Shown here: positions 49,347-61,545 of the stretch, piece after piece | How positions within the stretch are numbered: position 1 is the stretch's first letter | Layout of the letters: each line of letters starts with the position of its first letter | Origin: Actinernus sp. WN-2022 | Lineage: Eukaryota; Cnidaria; Anthozoa; Actiniaria; Actinernidae | NCBI GenBank assembly: GCA_030867875.1 | Contig: JAOWCC010001609.1 | Location: forward strand, 1,054,001 to 1,118,000 | Direction of reading: 5' to 3' | Length of the DNA: 64,000 nt | Made by a program: the position numbers and the translations under genes | The notes under the pieces: generated by a model | What the model was told of the DNA's origin: nothing | Database searches by the model: none | The model's input: the letters and a program-made list of their open reading frames with translations, nothing else

Positions 49347-50055
49347 AATGCCCGTGTATACGACAGAAAAAAGGAACGGCTCGAATAGAGAGAAATACCG
49401 GTTCCATAAACATTTGCCCATTTACACGAGAAATATCTTGAAACGGTTCGGATAAAAAGTGGCACCGGTCCGCAAGCCTAGATGGAACGGCAAGGGCTGT
49501 TTACACAATAATATTTCCGAGACCGGACATGGTTGAGCCCATGATAATGTTTAGATCACTGTCATTCGTATGCGTCGCACATGACGCTCGTAAAATAGAA
49601 TGGCGATTGACGAGGCGAGGCTGTTATCTTTTACGTTTCTTTTAAGAAGCTACTTTGAAGTTGCATAAAAAAAAACAGATATAAAACTCGTTAGAAGATA
49701 ACATTATTTACCTTCATTTTCATTTCTTACTCGTTTATCGTCCGCCATATTGCGAGAAAGTGGAGCTAAATACGCATGCGGACAGAAATAAACAACTGAG
49801 GACAAAACAGTGCAGGCTCAGAAAAAAGCAATGAAACGGGTACGGAAGCGTTTACACGATGCACAGGAACTGAAAACACGGGTCAGTTTTATCCGTTCCG
49901 TTCCGTTTCGAGATCATACGCGCCTATGATCCCAGAACAGGTAAAATTCCCACGGTAAAAGTAGGGTACGGATCGTTTACACGAATGACATTATCCGAAC
50001 CGTTCTAGTTTTTATCCGAGCCGTGCCATTTTTTCCGGTCGTGTAAATGGACCTT
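49347..50055. mobile_element. Foldback element, copy B
   Basis: This is the paralogue of 11,630-12,360, with the same terminal TGCCCGTGTATACGAC-like and GTCGTGTAAATGG ends. Confidence 0.85.
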
Positions 50056-53025
50056 AAAACTGACAACTATATAATGTGGTGAATACAACTGAAAGCCCAA
50101 ATACTACTAAAATGACAGGCCTAAAAAGACAGTCTAATAAGCAAAGAGAACCTACACGATACAGGATTTTATTTCTACATGTAGATACGTTTACATTAAG
50201 GTTAAGAGAAAGAAAAAAGTGTTAACATATGTGGGGAAGTAAAACTACGCAAAACACGTTTTTATTATTCTTGTTTTCACTTCAGAGACAATATGTAAAC
50301 ACGTTTTATTCTAGTTTTCACTGCATTATTGTGGTTTGCCTATGGCTACATAGCTGTAAGTTGTAATAATCAGCCTGCTATAACAAATAAGAATATGTTT
50401 TAGCATATGAATCCGGAGGTTGCCGTGAATTAATACTACTACTTTGGCCTTAAAAAGTAGAGTTCTTGGAACTCACATTGTGTGCAACTGCATTAGGATT
50501 TAAAGAATGGCCATGTGGCATAAATTGAACTGAGAGAGTAGAATCCAATTAACAGAGCGACAGACGAAGGCAGACAACTCGAGTTGAATTTGTAGGTTAT
50601 TCGAATCAACGACCGAGGAGTAACGATGTTTTTCTTCTTTTTTTCAAGCTGAAAATGGGACAGATACTTTAAGAACGTTAGAATTAAGTTGGGAATAATG
50701 AAAGTATAGCTTACGCGTTGGGTTGTGATAATTTTCGTCCATTAAATTGTCTTGAGTTCAATCACATCAATTGTGTATTTTGTAGACTTTTTGCCATTGA
50801 TATTTCTAATCATGAGATTAATTTTTTACAGGATTTTTGCTTATCAGTCAGTTTTATTATCAGTCTAGTTTTATGAGATTAATGAATTTTTGCAATTCCT
50901 TTTCCTACTGTGCGGATATCACCTTGAAGCTATGGGATATCACTTATTACCTGACATCCATTCCGTGAAAGTGTACCACGCGACCCATTTTGACCAATGA
51001 GAGCAAGCGAAGAAAATACCGGGAATTTACCACAGGAAGACCGGCATTAAGCATTTGGCAGAGAATACAAGAAATAACGGGATTCCTGTGGTTTTCATTT
51101 TACCACAGGAACCCCATTTCTTCATGTCCTCCGCCATTTTGTTTTGCCAGTCGAGTGTTGCGAATTGTGTGGTGTTTCTTCTCTGTTTAGGTGAGTATTT
51201 TGTCCTTGTTTTATAGCATGCTTCACAAAATAGTCTCTAGAATGAGAGGAAACTGAGATACCTTAGCTATAGACTTTAGAATGAGACCGGACCTCAGATC
51301 AGTGACTAAACTATCAAAGGAACGTAACTGCAAATTATGGACCTTACAAGTCCTTATGCTTAGTAACTAAATATACTAATACATCATATTATGATGTATA
51401 TAAAAGCAGTAAATATAAATGAAATGGCTCTTAACCTCCCACCCTATGTAAAGCCTAAACAGTGACTGACAAGACGGTATCATCCCTAGAAGTTTATTAA
51501 TATTAGCACAGACTGGCGCCATGTCCAAGCTATATATGTAAAAGCTTTGTATTAGTATATATTATTTTTTATTATATATAATATCTAGCCAATATTTCCC
51601 TTAGGCCTTATTATTCTCAGATAAAGAATATAAACTCTCTGGGACTGGGGTCTAGAAATGGCGTTTAGACTTAGACTTAGAGGGAGAATAGAGAGAAACC
51701 CAAACTGAGAATTATAAACGCCATTTCTAGACCCCAGAGACACAAAAGCACAGCAACACACTTAAAATAAGGTAAGTTTATTTTCTTTATCTGACAATTT
51801 TAGGGAAATAGGTTTATATAAAGGGTATACAATTAGCCTTGTACATATATACATGTAACATGAGCATGGGTCGTCTATGATCTGGCTGCAACTCATTACT
51901 GTCTAAAGTTATATTATTTGATCAACTATACACTGTACATGTATCATAGAATCTTTAGATAAAATCTTGCTACTTTTTTTCATGATTGATAAATAGTAGC
52001 ATTGTTTATTATTTATTTATTTAATACTTATTTTATTCATTTGCGGTGATGGGTTCAGTGCATTTTATATTACATATTTAGATTGTCTATTCAATTTAAA
52101 TGTAATTTTTTGTTTAAGTTTTATACTCATTATACAAAATGTACATTAATTTTATAGTTCTTTTTAGATTCTCATAAGTTTTTATATGGCTTCTCTGGGG
52201 ATGAAGCATCATAATTTTCTTCAAAGAAGAATTGTAATTTTGTTAGATTCTTCAATCAGTCCAATTCTATGCATGTTAGCCTACGTGTAGCCGCTTACCC
52301 ACCCTCAGCGAGGAGGCCGATGTCTACGTAAAGCTGGCACTAACTGTGATATGTTCCTTTGTGAAGTGAATTTATTATTTTTAGCAGATATATTGGGCTA
52401 TCAGATACAAGTGACATATTGTGAATGCTGGCCACGGCCGCTCTGGGAGGGGGGAGGGGGGGGGGGGGGGGGGGGGCTTGTTTTCTGTAGTCATTGAAAG
52501 TCAAAAATGATGGAAATTTAGGCAATATTCAAATGTATATGACAGAAAGCCTAAAAGGATATCAATAATATACTTTCTGGGTTGTGTGAATAGCCTTTAC
52601 ACCTATCAGTCATTGGACTTTATAAAACACTATTTATTTACAACCAGCAGATGCAGCTAGATCTATCCAATTTGTGTTGCAGACATCCACAATAAAACAT
52701 AATTTTTTTATTTCCAAAATAACTACTGGTATACTCATAGTTTTCTTGTGATATTGATGCTGCTCTTTTCGTTTGATAAGGGCATTATTTTAGTCCAACA
52801 AGTTTTCCAGAAGATTGTTAATGTGTGGTGAGGAATATATAGTTTCCAAAGGGTATGTGGACATTAATATGTTGCAGACATTACATATTTCAGACCTCAA
52901 GGAGAAAGGAACTATATATATAACCTTGACAATTTTGACAACCTACTAACCCCAAAATGTATTAGGATTTATTAAACAATCATTGCTAGCATATAATATA
53001 TATATATATATATATTGTATACATA

Positions 53026-53179
53026 CAGTCGATGCCAAAAAGGTTGTCCAGCAGAACATAATATAATACTATAATATCCATTGTTTTGGTCTATTGTTTT
53101 GGTCTAGACAATAGCCCAAAACAATGTATATTATAGTATTATATTATGTTCTGCTGGACAACCTTTTTGGCATCGACTG
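53026..53179. mobile_element. TA-flanked palindromic MITE, copy B
   Basis: This is the paralogue of 16,783-16,936, with the same 154-bp length and TA flanks. One base in the right inner arm differs, breaking one pair. Confidence 0.9.
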
Positions 53180-53994
53180 TATATATATTACATATATATT
53201 ATATGTTGTTTACTGCAAAAAGACTTGTGTACTAATTTTAATGTAAAAATGAAAGAAAGTTAAAATAAAACTAAAAATTGTTCAATTGTACATAATTAAT
53301 TAATGTATTTTGTACTATTTAATTAACATTGAAACTCATTCATACTTTACAATACACTTCAAAACGAAAACAAAATCCCTTAAGCTCCAGACTACAAAAC
53401 AATATGATTCTAAGCACATTTTAAAAATGTAATGTCTGCAACAGTTTTTGTGTAATGTCCGCAACATATATATTTGAAATAAAAACGACCACAGTGTGCT
53501 TTGTTGAGCTTCATCATTATAGTTGGAAACTCTTGTCATTAGCAGGTTCAGAAAGTCCATTTGTTTTCTTGGAACTCCTCGCAATTCACAGGAATTTAGA
53601 TTTTAAAAAGTTGACTCAAACATGTGGTTGTTTTTGCTGTAATGTCTGCAGCAGGCATATAGATATTAATAAAAAAAGGATAATGAGAGATTTTTTTTTT
53701 ATATTTCAAATAGAGAGGCCCACCTAATTTAAGGTGACAGCTATGTATAAATTTAAGCAGCACAGCTATTTTAAATGAAGTTTGGGAAGCCTTTGTAATC
53801 TGATTTTTGGTTTCTGAATGTAATGTCTACAATGTGGAATATATTGCCCTAATGTTTTCAAATTTGAAAAAAATAATGCCTAAAAATAGTTCAGCCACAA
53901 TGAGCATATCAGGCAATGATAAATGGACCTTAGTGGAAGGCTTGAAAACCCAAAAGAATCCAAAACAGAATGACACGAACAATGTTAACTCATG

Positions 53995-54225
53995 TGGCGC
54001 AGTGGTGCATGTGACCTACATGTAGGTTCGATTCCCGGACACATCTCGCCCTTGCTCCGAAGATTTTTCTCTGGGTTCTCCAGTTTGCTTCTCTCGATCC
54101 TCAAAACCCAACCTAATTTTAATTCCAATTCGATCCTGGAGTTTGTTGGAATACTGAAATACAAACCTCTGGCTTGTAAGATCTCAGTAACAGCATCATG
54201 TATCTTCGACGTATAATAAACCATT
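53995..54225 (+). mobile_element. tRNA-derived SINE, copy B
   Basis: The A box TGGCGCAGTGG is at 53,995-54,005 and a canonical B box GGTTCGATTCC at 54,025-54,035. This copy keeps the consensus promoter that copy A has lost. Confidence 0.8.
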
Positions 54226-54509
54226 TATTTTATTTATTTGTTTGACTCGGCTCTCCAGTAAACAAGCTTGCAGTCTTCTAAAACAGAGTGGCAAAGGTGT
54301 TTCATACAATACAGAACTGGGTAATGCATAGATATTTTGCTATTAAGGTCCTTTATGATAAGATAATTTTTCTTGTTGTTTTCAAAGAATATATATATAT
54401 TGGTGTGAAATAGACACATTGAATGATAACTTATGAAGCGGGGAAATGAAAAAAAAAGTTGATGCCACAGCCGGGAAGCGACCCCAGGGCCAACGGTTTG
54501 GGTGCCACG

Positions 54510-55030
54510 ATAACCCCTAGCTGAGAGAAATGTATTTTGTCTTGTACATGTAATGGAGAAGGAATGCAATGAATTGGTAGTGCAAAGAGAAATAAGTTCC
54601 TATGTGGATGAGAGGGCCTGGAAAGCCTGAGTGTTATGATAATTAGGGTTATATACATGTAAACTGTCAAGAAACAGTCAGTTTATTGTGGTTCTGGCTT
54701 ACAAACATTTTAGGGTTTAATTTTAATGAAAATTTACGATATAAATAATTAGGCACGTCCAGTTATATATTCAAGTGTGTTTATTCATCCCAGATGTATT
54801 ACACATCAGTTATACATATACATATTGCATGTTCATGCATAATTATATTACTTAATTTATGGATATGTCAAGGGCTTGGTCCCTTATGTAAGTACTTTAA
54901 GTATTGTACTTAAGTCAAGTGTGTAACTATATATGGATATGGTGATGATAATAAATATAATGGTGGAGGTTGTGGGCCTGGACCCGTCACCACAAAGTGT
55001 TGCTGTGGTATATTTCAGGGACTCGAGATC
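54510..55030 (+). repeat. Dispersed repeat, copy B
   Basis: This is the paralogue of 18,250-18,760 and a relative of 60,268-60,655. Confidence 0.5.
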
Positions 55031-55379
55031 TAACAATACGAAAAGACAATTTTTTTGCAAATCTTGAGTTTTTTTCTATTATCAGCATTTTCACATTCAA
55101 GAATCGTCATGATCTATGTAAAATTTCACTTGATAAGACAAAAACGAACATAAATAAGAGCAAAGAGTGTCGCTCAGTCAAATTGTCAATGATGCCCTTT
55201 TTGCACACAGCCCTTTAATAATTGTTCTTTTTGTAAACAGAAGAAATGTCTGAGAGGTATATTTTTTGCACATGCCAGGGAACATGACGCATACTACATG
55301 TACTTTAAATTATTAGATATCTTAACTTTGGATAACATTTATCAACAAAATCGATTCAAAAACAGAATCTATACTAGAC

Positions 55380-55475
55380 ACTGGGACTCTTTATCTGGGA
55401 CTCTTTATCTGGGACTCGTTATCTGGGACTCTTTATCTGGGACTCTTTATCTGGGACTCTTTATCTGGGACTCTT
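55380..55475 (+). repeat. 16-bp tandem repeat
   Basis: GGGACTCTTTATCT-type units repeat six times in copy B. The matching site in copy A (about 19,110-19,130) has one or two units. Confidence 0.85.
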
Positions 55476-55579
55476 GTCCTGTTGTTCTATCCAACAACTA
55501 GTTGGCAAGCCTGTACTGTAAATTGTTTTTCTGTCTATATTTTTGTAGTGCGGTTTGTTTGTCATTGTAATAATCTGCT

Positions 55580-58500
55580 GTGCGCCTTCGATGGCTGCAT
55601 AAAGTATTTTAGCTCCGCTATTTTACAGCAAAATCTTCCTCTCTGACCTTCGCTGGATCAATTATATCCAAGCTATACTCGCCTAAAGCACTTTTGGATC
55701 CTTTAAGTACTTTTATCTGTCACATATGCGTTTTATTGGACTGTTCTGGGCGAACTTTGGCTCGTCTGTCTTAAGTGGGATATTTAAGATGGCGGCCTCG
55801 CCAATAATTTATACATACTCAAGTGGCATTCTGAGGTCTCTGGCGGTCTTCAGCCGATACAAAACGACCCCTAACTCTCACAATTTATTGAAGGAACTTG
55901 GCCTGTTACTACCTTGGAGGGGAAAACGTGCTGGTCGTGCTTCTGTAAATCGAATTATGGAACATTTGCACCCACAGCGAATTGCTTGCATTACGAATTC
56001 GTTTCGGTCACGGCGTGCATCTGCTGGGCTGCCAAGGCATCATATCCCAGGGAACTGCATTCAAATCTGTGCTGGCGTACGACAACCCGCAGCATGTAAT
56101 ACCTTGCGGGACTCGTCTACTGTGTGTGACTCGTTTATTGTGAGAGATTGTGATGGCGTACAACAACAACCCGCAATACGTGATACCATGTGTGACTCGT
56201 TTACTGTGAGAGATTGTGCTGGCGTACAACAACAACCCGCAGCATGTAATACCTTGCGGGACTCGTCTACTGTGTGTGACTCGTTTACTGTGAGGGATTG
56301 TGATGGTTTACAACAACAATCCGCAATACGTGATACCATGTGTGACTCGTTTACTGTGAGAGATTGTGCTGGCGTACAACAACCAGCAACATGTAATACC
56401 TTGCGTGACTCGTCTACTGTGCGTGACTCGTTTACTGTGAGGGATTGTGATGGCTTACAACAGCAAGCCGCAATACGTGATACTATGTGTAACTCGTTTA
56501 CTGTGAGGGATTGCGCTGGAGTACAACAACAAGCTGCAATATGTAATACCTTGCGTGACTCGTCTACTGTGCGTGACTTGTTTGTTGTGAGGGATTGTGA
56601 TGGCTTACAACAAGCCGTTACTCGTGATACCTTGTGTGACTCGTCTACTATAAGAGATCGTGATAGCGTACAACAACAGGCCGCAACATGTGTCACCTTG
56701 CGTGACAACTCACATACTGCGAAGAAGAAGAGTAGATCTCTTAAATTTGCCTGTGTCAATGCTCGTTCTGTTAGGAACAAAGTGGCTGATATAGTGGATC
56801 ATGTTGTGGGCTTTGACATTGATATCTGTGTCATTACCGAAACGTGGCTAAAGGACCGTGACTCTGTTAGTGTCGCTGGCTTATCTCCGACGGGGTATAG
56901 TTTTAAGAACTTTCCCAGGCAGACCGACAGAACTGGAGGTGGAACCGGTGTGATGTATAAGGACACGATGGATGTGAATTTAATTGATGCCAAAGAGAAT
57001 AGATCTTTTGAATTCTCCGAATGGAACGTCACTTTGAAGAAGCACGTCATCAAGTTAGTAGCTGTTTACCGTCCGCCTTCCTCTGACGCACATCCTGTCT
57101 CTTCAAGCTTGTTTATGGAGGAATTTTCCACTTACCTTGAGAATATTGTCATGTCTTCTGAGCTGTTACTCATTGCTGGTGACTTTAACTTCCACCTTGA
57201 CTGTACGACTCATTGTGACTCCAGGAAGTTTACAGATCTTTTGGAGACATTTGGACTTATCCAGCATGTTGGATTTTCAACTCACACTTCAGGTCACATT
57301 CTTGATCTCGTAATTACAAGATCAACCAATGATGTAATCATATCCGCTTTGCAACCTACTCTCATCCTGTCGGACCACTCATTCGTTGAGTGTAAACTAG
57401 ACATTCCTCGTCCAAATCTGTCTGTGAAAGAAGTTCAGTTTCGAAAACTCAAGCAGATTGACATTGACTCCTTCAAAGCTGACATCTCTTCATCAGCACT
57501 ATACAATAGATCTTGGGCTAACATTGATGAGCTTGCCAACTGCTACGAGGAAACCTTGTCTGCCATTCTTGACAAGCACGCTCCACTGAAGACTAAGACG
57601 ATGGTTGTTAGGCCAAGAGTGCCATGGTACAATGAGAACCTCATGAAACTCAAAGCTAATCGCCGGAAGCTGGAGAGAAAAATGCTTAAGTCTGGTCTAC
57701 CTGCTGATAAAGAAGCGTACCGCGTGACACGAGACAGTTATAGTGCCTTTCTAAAGGAAGCTAAGACGACTCACTACACTGATATGATTGACCAATGTGC
57801 GGGAAACTCCAAGAAACTATTTCGTGTTGTTAATTCTCTAACTAATGAACACAAGAGTAACTTACTACCACCACATGACGATCCTCGCCTATTGGCTAAT
57901 GAATTCGGTGCATTCTTTTGTCGCAAGATTGAACTCATCAAAGAGGAGATTGATCAGACTAACGTTGATCCTCCTATTGTGGAATTCATATTACCTCAAG
58001 TGAAGTTGGAATCCTTCTCTTCACTGTCTGAAGAGGAGGTGCGGAATATCATCATGACGTCCACCAATGCCTCCTGTCAATTAGACCCAATACCTACTTG
58101 GTTACTAAAGACCTGTTGTGACGTGCTGGCTCCCATTATTACTCATATGATTAACTTGTCTTTTGAAGAAGGGCAAGTACCTGACAACTGGAAATCTGCG
58201 CTCGTACTGCCTCTTCTTAAAAAACTTGGCCTGGATCTGATATTTAAGAACTTTAGGCCAGTAAGTAACCTTCCCTTTGTTGCTAAATCTGTTGAGAAAG
58301 CGGCGATTTTACAGCTGCTTACCCACTGTACTGCCAATGCCCCACTGCCTGATAACCAGTCTTCTTATCGCCAGTTCCATTCTACAGAAACAGCTCTCCT
58401 TAAAGTACAAAATGATATTCTCACTAGTATGGATAACCAAGAGGTTACGTTGCTCGTTCTGCTTGACCTTAGTGCCGCCTTCGACACGATCGATCACAGT

Positions 58501-59865
58501 GTCCTGGTGAACATCCTTGAGAAAGACTTTGGTGTAATTGGTAATGCGCAGAAGTGGATTAAGTCCTTTCTCTCTAGGAGAAAGCAGCGAGTAGTTATTG
58601 ATCAGTGCAAGTCCTCTGCCTTTGACCTGTTATCTGGAGTTCCTCAAGGCAGCTGCTTGGGTCCCATATTATTCCTGTTTTACGCGTCAGGGTTGTTCAG
58701 AGTTGTATCCAAGCACCTTCCTTCCGTTCACGGCTACGCTGACGATACTCAATTCTATCTGTCGTTCAAACCCCATCCTACTGCTTCAACGGCTCAGGAT
58801 ACCGCCGTGAAGGCCATGGAGGACTGTGTCAATAATGTCCGAGCATGGATGGTCCACCACCGTCTTCTTATTAATGACAGTAAGACAGAGTTCATCATCA
58901 TCGGCTCTCGTCATCAGCTGTCCAAGTTGTCTATTGATGAGCTAAGGGTTGGAGAAGTGAACGTGTCTCCGGTGAATACAGTACGCAACCTTGGTGCTTG
59001 GTTCGACGAGCACATGTCCATGAAAACGCATGTTGGTAAGGTTTGCAGCAAGGCCTTCCGTAGCTTGTATCACATCAGACAGATAAGAAAGTACTTATCG
59101 GAGGACTCCACGAAAATCTTGGTGCACGCATTTGTGACATCCCACATCGATTACTGCAATTCTCTATTGTATGGGATTCCAAAATACCAATCTGACCGTC
59201 TACAGAAAGTGCTTAATGCGGCAGCTCGAGTCGTTTGTCTTGTACCTAAATTTGCTCACATTACTCCAACACTGATGAAACTCCACTGGTTATCTGTAAG
59301 AGAACGTGTGACTTTCAAGATCCTTTTGATTGTTTACAAGGCTCTTCATGGGCTAGCTCCACAATACATCTGTGAACTCTTAAATCGAAAAAAAGATGAT
59401 CGCTACGCGCTGAGATCCGCCAAGCAGGATCTCCTTGCTGTACCTACGACACACCGGAAGACGTTTGGTGATCGTGCTTTTGCTAGGGCCGGCCCCATCC
59501 TATGGAACTCCCTCCCACAGCAGATCCGCAGCGCATCTAGTATAGACTGTTTTAAAAGTCGCCTTAAGACATACTTGTTCAAGAATGCTTATATTACATA
59601 GTGTCGCATTCATAGCTGCTTTAACTATTGGTCGTTTTTAATTTTATTTATACATTCTTACAAGTTTTACCTTCTGCATAGTATTAGTATAGTAATTTAT
59701 TACTTTATTTTAGAATTTTGTTAGTAGTTTATAGTTATTTTATTAAAGTATTTACCATTAGTATTTTTTAGTATTGATAGATATGTATTAACGATTTTAA
59801 CAGCGCTTTAGAATATTTATAGTTTTAGCGCTATATAAATATTATAATTATTATTTATTATTTAT
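55580..59865 (+). mobile_element. Intact CR1/L2-like LINE, copy B only
   Basis: The boundaries are set by the empty site in copy A: the left flank ends TAATCTGCT at 55,579, the right flank starts AAATACTAG at 59,866, and copy A joins the two at 19,229/19,230. The element is 4,286 bp with a 146-bp leader, one full-length ORF, a 3' hairpin (AGCGCT at 59,812 and 59,827) and an AT microsatellite tail instead of poly(A). No target duplication is obvious. It is the only undamaged autonomous-looking element in the window. Confidence 0.93.
55726..59601 (+). CDS. LINE endonuclease-reverse transcriptase polyprotein
   Basis: The 1,291-residue ORF has no stops. Residues about 118-325 are a glutamine- and aspartate-rich tandem array of a two-part 49-50-residue unit. 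An AP-type endonuclease follows, from about 338 (FACVNARSVRNKV) through ITETWL, AGDFNFHLD near 486 and ILSDHSFVE near 550. A linker with HAPLKTKTMVVRPRVPWYN leads to the reverse transcriptase from about 840 (FRPVSNLPF), with LLDLSAAFDTIDH near 913 and the YADD catalytic box at 1004-1007. The C-terminal region has RNLGAWFDEHM and HITPTLMKLHWLSVRERV, usual in CR1/L2-group LINEs. The product would nick the target and copy its RNA there. There is no separate ORF1; the repeat array occupies that place. Confidence 0.95.
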   Translation: MRFIGLFWANFGSSVLSGIFKMAASPIIYTYSSGILRSLAVFSRYKTTPNSHNLLKELGLLLPWRGKRAGRASVNRIMEHLHPQRIACITNSFRSRRASAGLPRHHIPGNCIQICAGVRQPAACNTLRDSSTVCDSFIVRDCDGVQQQPAIRDTMCDSFTVRDCAGVQQQPAACNTLRDSSTVCDSFTVRDCDGLQQQSAIRDTMCDSFTVRDCAGVQQPATCNTLRDSSTVRDSFTVRDCDGLQQQAAIRDTMCNSFTVRDCAGVQQQAAICNTLRDSSTVRDLFVVRDCDGLQQAVTRDTLCDSSTIRDRDSVQQQAATCVTLRDNSHTAKKKSRSLKFACVNARSVRNKVADIVDHVVGFDIDICVITETWLKDRDSVSVAGLSPTGYSFKNFPRQTDRTGGGTGVMYKDTMDVNLIDAKENRSFEFSEWNVTLKKHVIKLVAVYRPPSSDAHPVSSSLFMEEFSTYLENIVMSSELLLIAGDFNFHLDCTTHCDSRKFTDLLETFGLIQHVGFSTHTSGHILDLVITRSTNDVIISALQPTLILSDHSFVECKLDIPRPNLSVKEVQFRKLKQIDIDSFKADISSSALYNRSWANIDELANCYEETLSAILDKHAPLKTKTMVVRPRVPWYNENLMKLKANRRKLERKMLKSGLPADKEAYRVTRDSYSAFLKEAKTTHYTDMIDQCAGNSKKLFRVVNSLTNEHKSNLLPPHDDPRLLANEFGAFFCRKIELIKEEIDQTNVDPPIVEFILPQVKLESFSSLSEEEVRNIIMTSTNASCQLDPIPTWLLKTCCDVLAPIITHMINLSFEEGQVPDNWKSALVLPLLKKLGLDLIFKNFRPVSNLPFVAKSVEKAAILQLLTHCTANAPLPDNQSSYRQFHSTETALLKVQNDILTSMDNQEVTLLVLLDLSAAFDTIDHSVLVNILEKDFGVIGNAQKWIKSFLSRRKQRVVIDQCKSSAFDLLSGVPQGSCLGPILFLFYASGLFRVVSKHLPSVHGYADDTQFYLSFKPHPTASTAQDTAVKAMEDCVNNVRAWMVHHRLLINDSKTEFIIIGSRHQLSKLSIDELRVGEVNVSPVNTVRNLGAWFDEHMSMKTHVGKVCSKAFRSLYHIRQIRKYLSEDSTKILVHAFVTSHIDYCNSLLYGIPKYQSDRLQKVLNAAARVVCLVPKFAHITPTLMKLHWLSVRERVTFKILLIVYKALHGLAPQYICELLNRKKDDRYALRSAKQDLLAVPTTHRKTFGDRAFARAGPILWNSLPQQIRSASSIDCFKSRLKTYLFKNAYIT

Positions 59866-60267
59866 AAATACTAGTTGTAAAGTTAATAAATAAATAAACT
59901 CCATTAAGTTTGTCTAATGTCCTCAGACCATCCTCGATCTACTCTTCACATGTACAACATCAGATATGTTTCTAATCAAAACTTTTATAGGAGTCATATA
60001 CAAACTAATAGGCCTTATATGCGTGATGATGTCACGCTTTTGTGATCACCACCCAAGCCCCAATGTGACACAAAGTTTCCTCTCAACACAGAAGTCAAAG
60101 GCTTGGTGGTGATGACAAAAGTGTGACATCATCAAGCATCAAGCATTATCATGGAAAATTTATCCTTGATAATAGCTAGGGTTTGGGAGACTGTCCCCAC
60201 TAGTTTTATAAATCTATGCCACCAAGCATTACTACAAAACCAGCTTTGTTAGCCTAATCAAGAAATA

Positions 60268-60655
60268 TATTTCTCTTGTAATGGACTATGAATGCAATGA
60301 ATAGGTAGTGTAAAGAGAAATAGTTTCCTAAATGGATGAGAGGGCCTGGAGCCCTTGTTATGATAATAAGTTTCTGCATATTGTTTATAACTGTCAAGTG
60401 ACAGAGTCCGCTCCAATGTGGTTCTGGTCTTCAACAAGATAGGACAGTCTCAATTACAACAGTATACAAGTTCAATTTTCAAGTGTTTAGATTTTCAACT
60501 ATCTAGTCATTTTCAGAATTGTAAGCAAGCTATAAATTACAGATGTATGTTGTGGTTATCAATGATAATGATAATACAGTGGATATTGTGGGCCAGGACC
60601 TGCCACCGCAAATTGCTGTTTTTGTGTTTGTGGGTCAGGGACTCGAGGAGTATTT
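60268..60655 (+). repeat. Dispersed repeat, third copy (copy B insertion)
   Basis: It interrupts sequence that is continuous in copy A near 19,650. Its content matches 54,510-55,030 in order but is more divergent. AATATA-like sequence borders it on both sides. Confidence 0.6.
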
Positions 60656-60983
60656 AGGAATATAAAATTCATTGTTTACATAAAACCTTATCAATTTAAA
60701 AAATATTCTTAAAATTATAATTTCTTAGAATATTTTTGTTCTTAAATAGTTTAGGTAATGTTTGTCATTATTGTCATTATTCTGTCAAGTATGTACTGTT
60801 AGTAATATTTTTCACAAGATCATCAGAGGTTGACACAAAAGCCAACAGGCTATCTCAGCCTCTAGTGTGCACTTCCATACAATGTATTAAATTGATATAT
60901 AAAAAATTAAAAATGTCTAAAGTCAATAATTATATGTACATTTTGTATATATTTAACTAATTAATTACTTTTTTCCCTTGCAG

Positions 60984-61105
60984 ATTAATTAAGGATGGAG
61001 TCGTACTGGAATGTTACATTTTATAAATCTGGTGTAGTCCTGTGCGATTACAATACAACCACTCATGAAGTTAGATGGTCACATGCGCCAGATTCCTCTT
61101 TCAAG
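60984..61105 (+). CDS. Candidate host coding exon with start codon, copy B
   Basis: This is the paralogue of 19,981-20,102, with the same length, acceptor, ATG (60,995) and donor after AAG at 61,103-61,105. The predicted peptide differs at only two of 37 residues although eight bases changed. The product is unrecognised. It lies about 1.1 kb downstream of the intact LINE. Confidence 0.55.
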
Positions 61106-61334
61106 GTACAATTCCTAGTTTGTACTATTACATCACTTGAAAACAACTACCAGAATCCTTTTCAAATCCTTTTTGTTACTCAGATTTTTTAACTCCTGAG
61201 AATACCAAGACAATGGTCCAAATTAGAAGAACAAAAGAGTCAGCACATAGGACCCTGTTAGTTTTATTTAACTGATGTAATAGTGCAAACCACCTATTAG
61301 AGAGTACTACTTTTTTGATAGCCTTGTTTTACCT

Positions 61335-61545
61335 TGCAAGTGGCAAGCACTTTGTCTGTCAGCACCATTGCCAGGGTTCAAGCCCTGGTAACATGTGAGT
61401 TGAGTTTGTTAATTGCTATCTCACTCTAATGCTCTGAGGGTTTACCTTCAGACTTTCAGGTTTTCCTCCCTCCACAAAAACCAACATGCTAAATTTCAAT
61501 TCGTTGATGGGCTTCTGTGATTTCACCAGGTCCTGTTACAATTCA
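61335..61545 (+). mobile_element. tRNA-derived SINE, second locus, copy B
   Basis: This is the paralogue of 20,350-20,560, with the B box GGTTCAAGCCC at 61,375-61,385 intact. Confidence 0.7.

Noticed and set aside
56061..56780. 239-codon open frame antisense to the LINE repeat array
   Set aside because: It is a by-product of the tandem repeat in the sense frame; no independent start context or domain is visible.
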